DNA of 54,343 nucleotides from Paludibacteraceae bacterium (GTDB taxonomy: Bacteria > Bacteroidota > Bacteroidia > Bacteroidales > Paludibacteraceae). Shown here in pieces: positions 54,188-54,343 of the stretch. The stretch is taken from positions 1 through 54,343 of the forward strand of contig JAGCWQ010000037.1 of assembly GCA_017961765.1 (NCBI GenBank), read 5' to 3'. Both the position numbers and the translations under genes were made by a program. The notes under the pieces were generated by a model, which was given only the letters and a program-made list of their open reading frames with translations, made no database searches and was not told the origin of the DNA. Each line of letters starts with the position of its first letter. The first letter of the stretch is position 1.

Positions 54188-54343
54188 ATGAAAAGTAAAA
54201 CGACAGCGCTCTTATTGACCTTCCTTTTGGGGGCTCTAGGTGCAGGTAATTTTTATTTGGGAAACATGAAGTCGGGTGTGGCTCAGTTGATTCTGTTCGT
54301 CTTGGGTTTCTTCACCCTTTTCATCGCTTGGATTCCGCTAGGA
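54188..54343 (+). CDS. TM2 domain-containing protein, cut by window end
   Basis: The first 52 codons are visible: MKSKTTALLLTFLLGALGAG, FYLGNMKSGVAQLILFVLG and the second helix FFTLFIAWIPLG. This is the TM2 domain layout (...GxGxxxFYLG...). The rest lies outside the window. It is probably cotranscribed with the upstream RDD gene. Confidence 0.8.
   Translation, partial: MKSKTTALLLTFLLGALGAGNFYLGNMKSGVAQLILFVLGFFTLFIAWIPLG

Noticed and set aside
1-54343. Insertion sequence, prophage or integron
   Set aside because: No transposase, integrase, phage structural gene or terminal inverted repeats of an IS type were recognised; the ATPase flanks are direct repeats.

Overview
The window looks like a piece of a Bacteroidales (phylum Bacteroidota) chromosome. 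The evidence is a set of promoters of the Bacteroidota type (-7 TAnnTTTG, often with TTG or TTTG about 19-20 bp upstream), start codons without Shine-Dalgarno sequences, and family content typical of the order: multicopy DUF4143 ATPases, a Nim-type flavoprotein, a BspA-like leucine-rich-repeat protein, a xanthan-lyase/golvesin-type secreted protein, DUF4922 and SNF2 proteins. I cannot name the genus.

Layout. 1-6.6 kb: a thioredoxin-like gene with an altered active site; a DUF4143 ATPase flanked by near-identical 117-bp direct repeats built of 33-bp iterons; an MFS transporter; an SMR exporter + Nim-type pair; a small membrane protein behind a frameshifted CDP-alcohol phosphatidyltransferase; and a GNAT acetyltransferase. 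6.6-10.8 kb is an AT-rich accessory island: a second DUF4143 ATPase next to strong palindromes, possible debris of an AbiE-like toxin-antitoxin locus, an HNH-like zinc protein, and a protein resembling pPIWI-associated nucleases. 10.8-18.3 kb: a cytoplasmic LRR + Sel1 + DUF6985-like protein, a patatin phospholipase overlapping a WecA/MraY-type sugar-phosphate transferase, a Y-family polymerase UmuC without UmuD, and small genes. 18.3-26.6 kb: guanine deaminase with an alpha-oxoamine synthase, a class A penicillin-binding protein, SmpB, a tandem ABC ATPase, and a bifunctional nuclease.

26.7-41.1 kb is mostly housekeeping: rplU-rpmA, then a three-gene minus-strand set (xanthan-lyase-like protein, GT2, DUF4922), tRNA-Asp, an O-methyltransferase, an FKBP lipoprotein, serS, pheT, a nitroreductase, and a compact operon ending in a KdsC-type phosphatase. 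41.2-49 kb: an SNF2 helicase with a DUF445 gene, then a TetR-led minus-strand operon of ketosynthase, thioesterase and CrtI-type oxidoreductase, which looks like a small polyene or fatty-acid-derived metabolite locus. 49-54.3 kb: a duplicated two-hairpin repeat, tRNA-Lys, grpE-dnaJ, dnaB, an RDD membrane protein and a TM2-domain gene cut by the window edge.

The most unusual structure is the first DUF4143 locus (531-2217). Its upstream iteron array has an exact 33-bp period, and the last iteron fills the space between the -33 and -7 promoter elements. A second, gap-free copy of the same array lies downstream of the gene. This suggests an autoregulated or mobile ATPase unit. No transposase, integrase, CRISPR array or rRNA was found.
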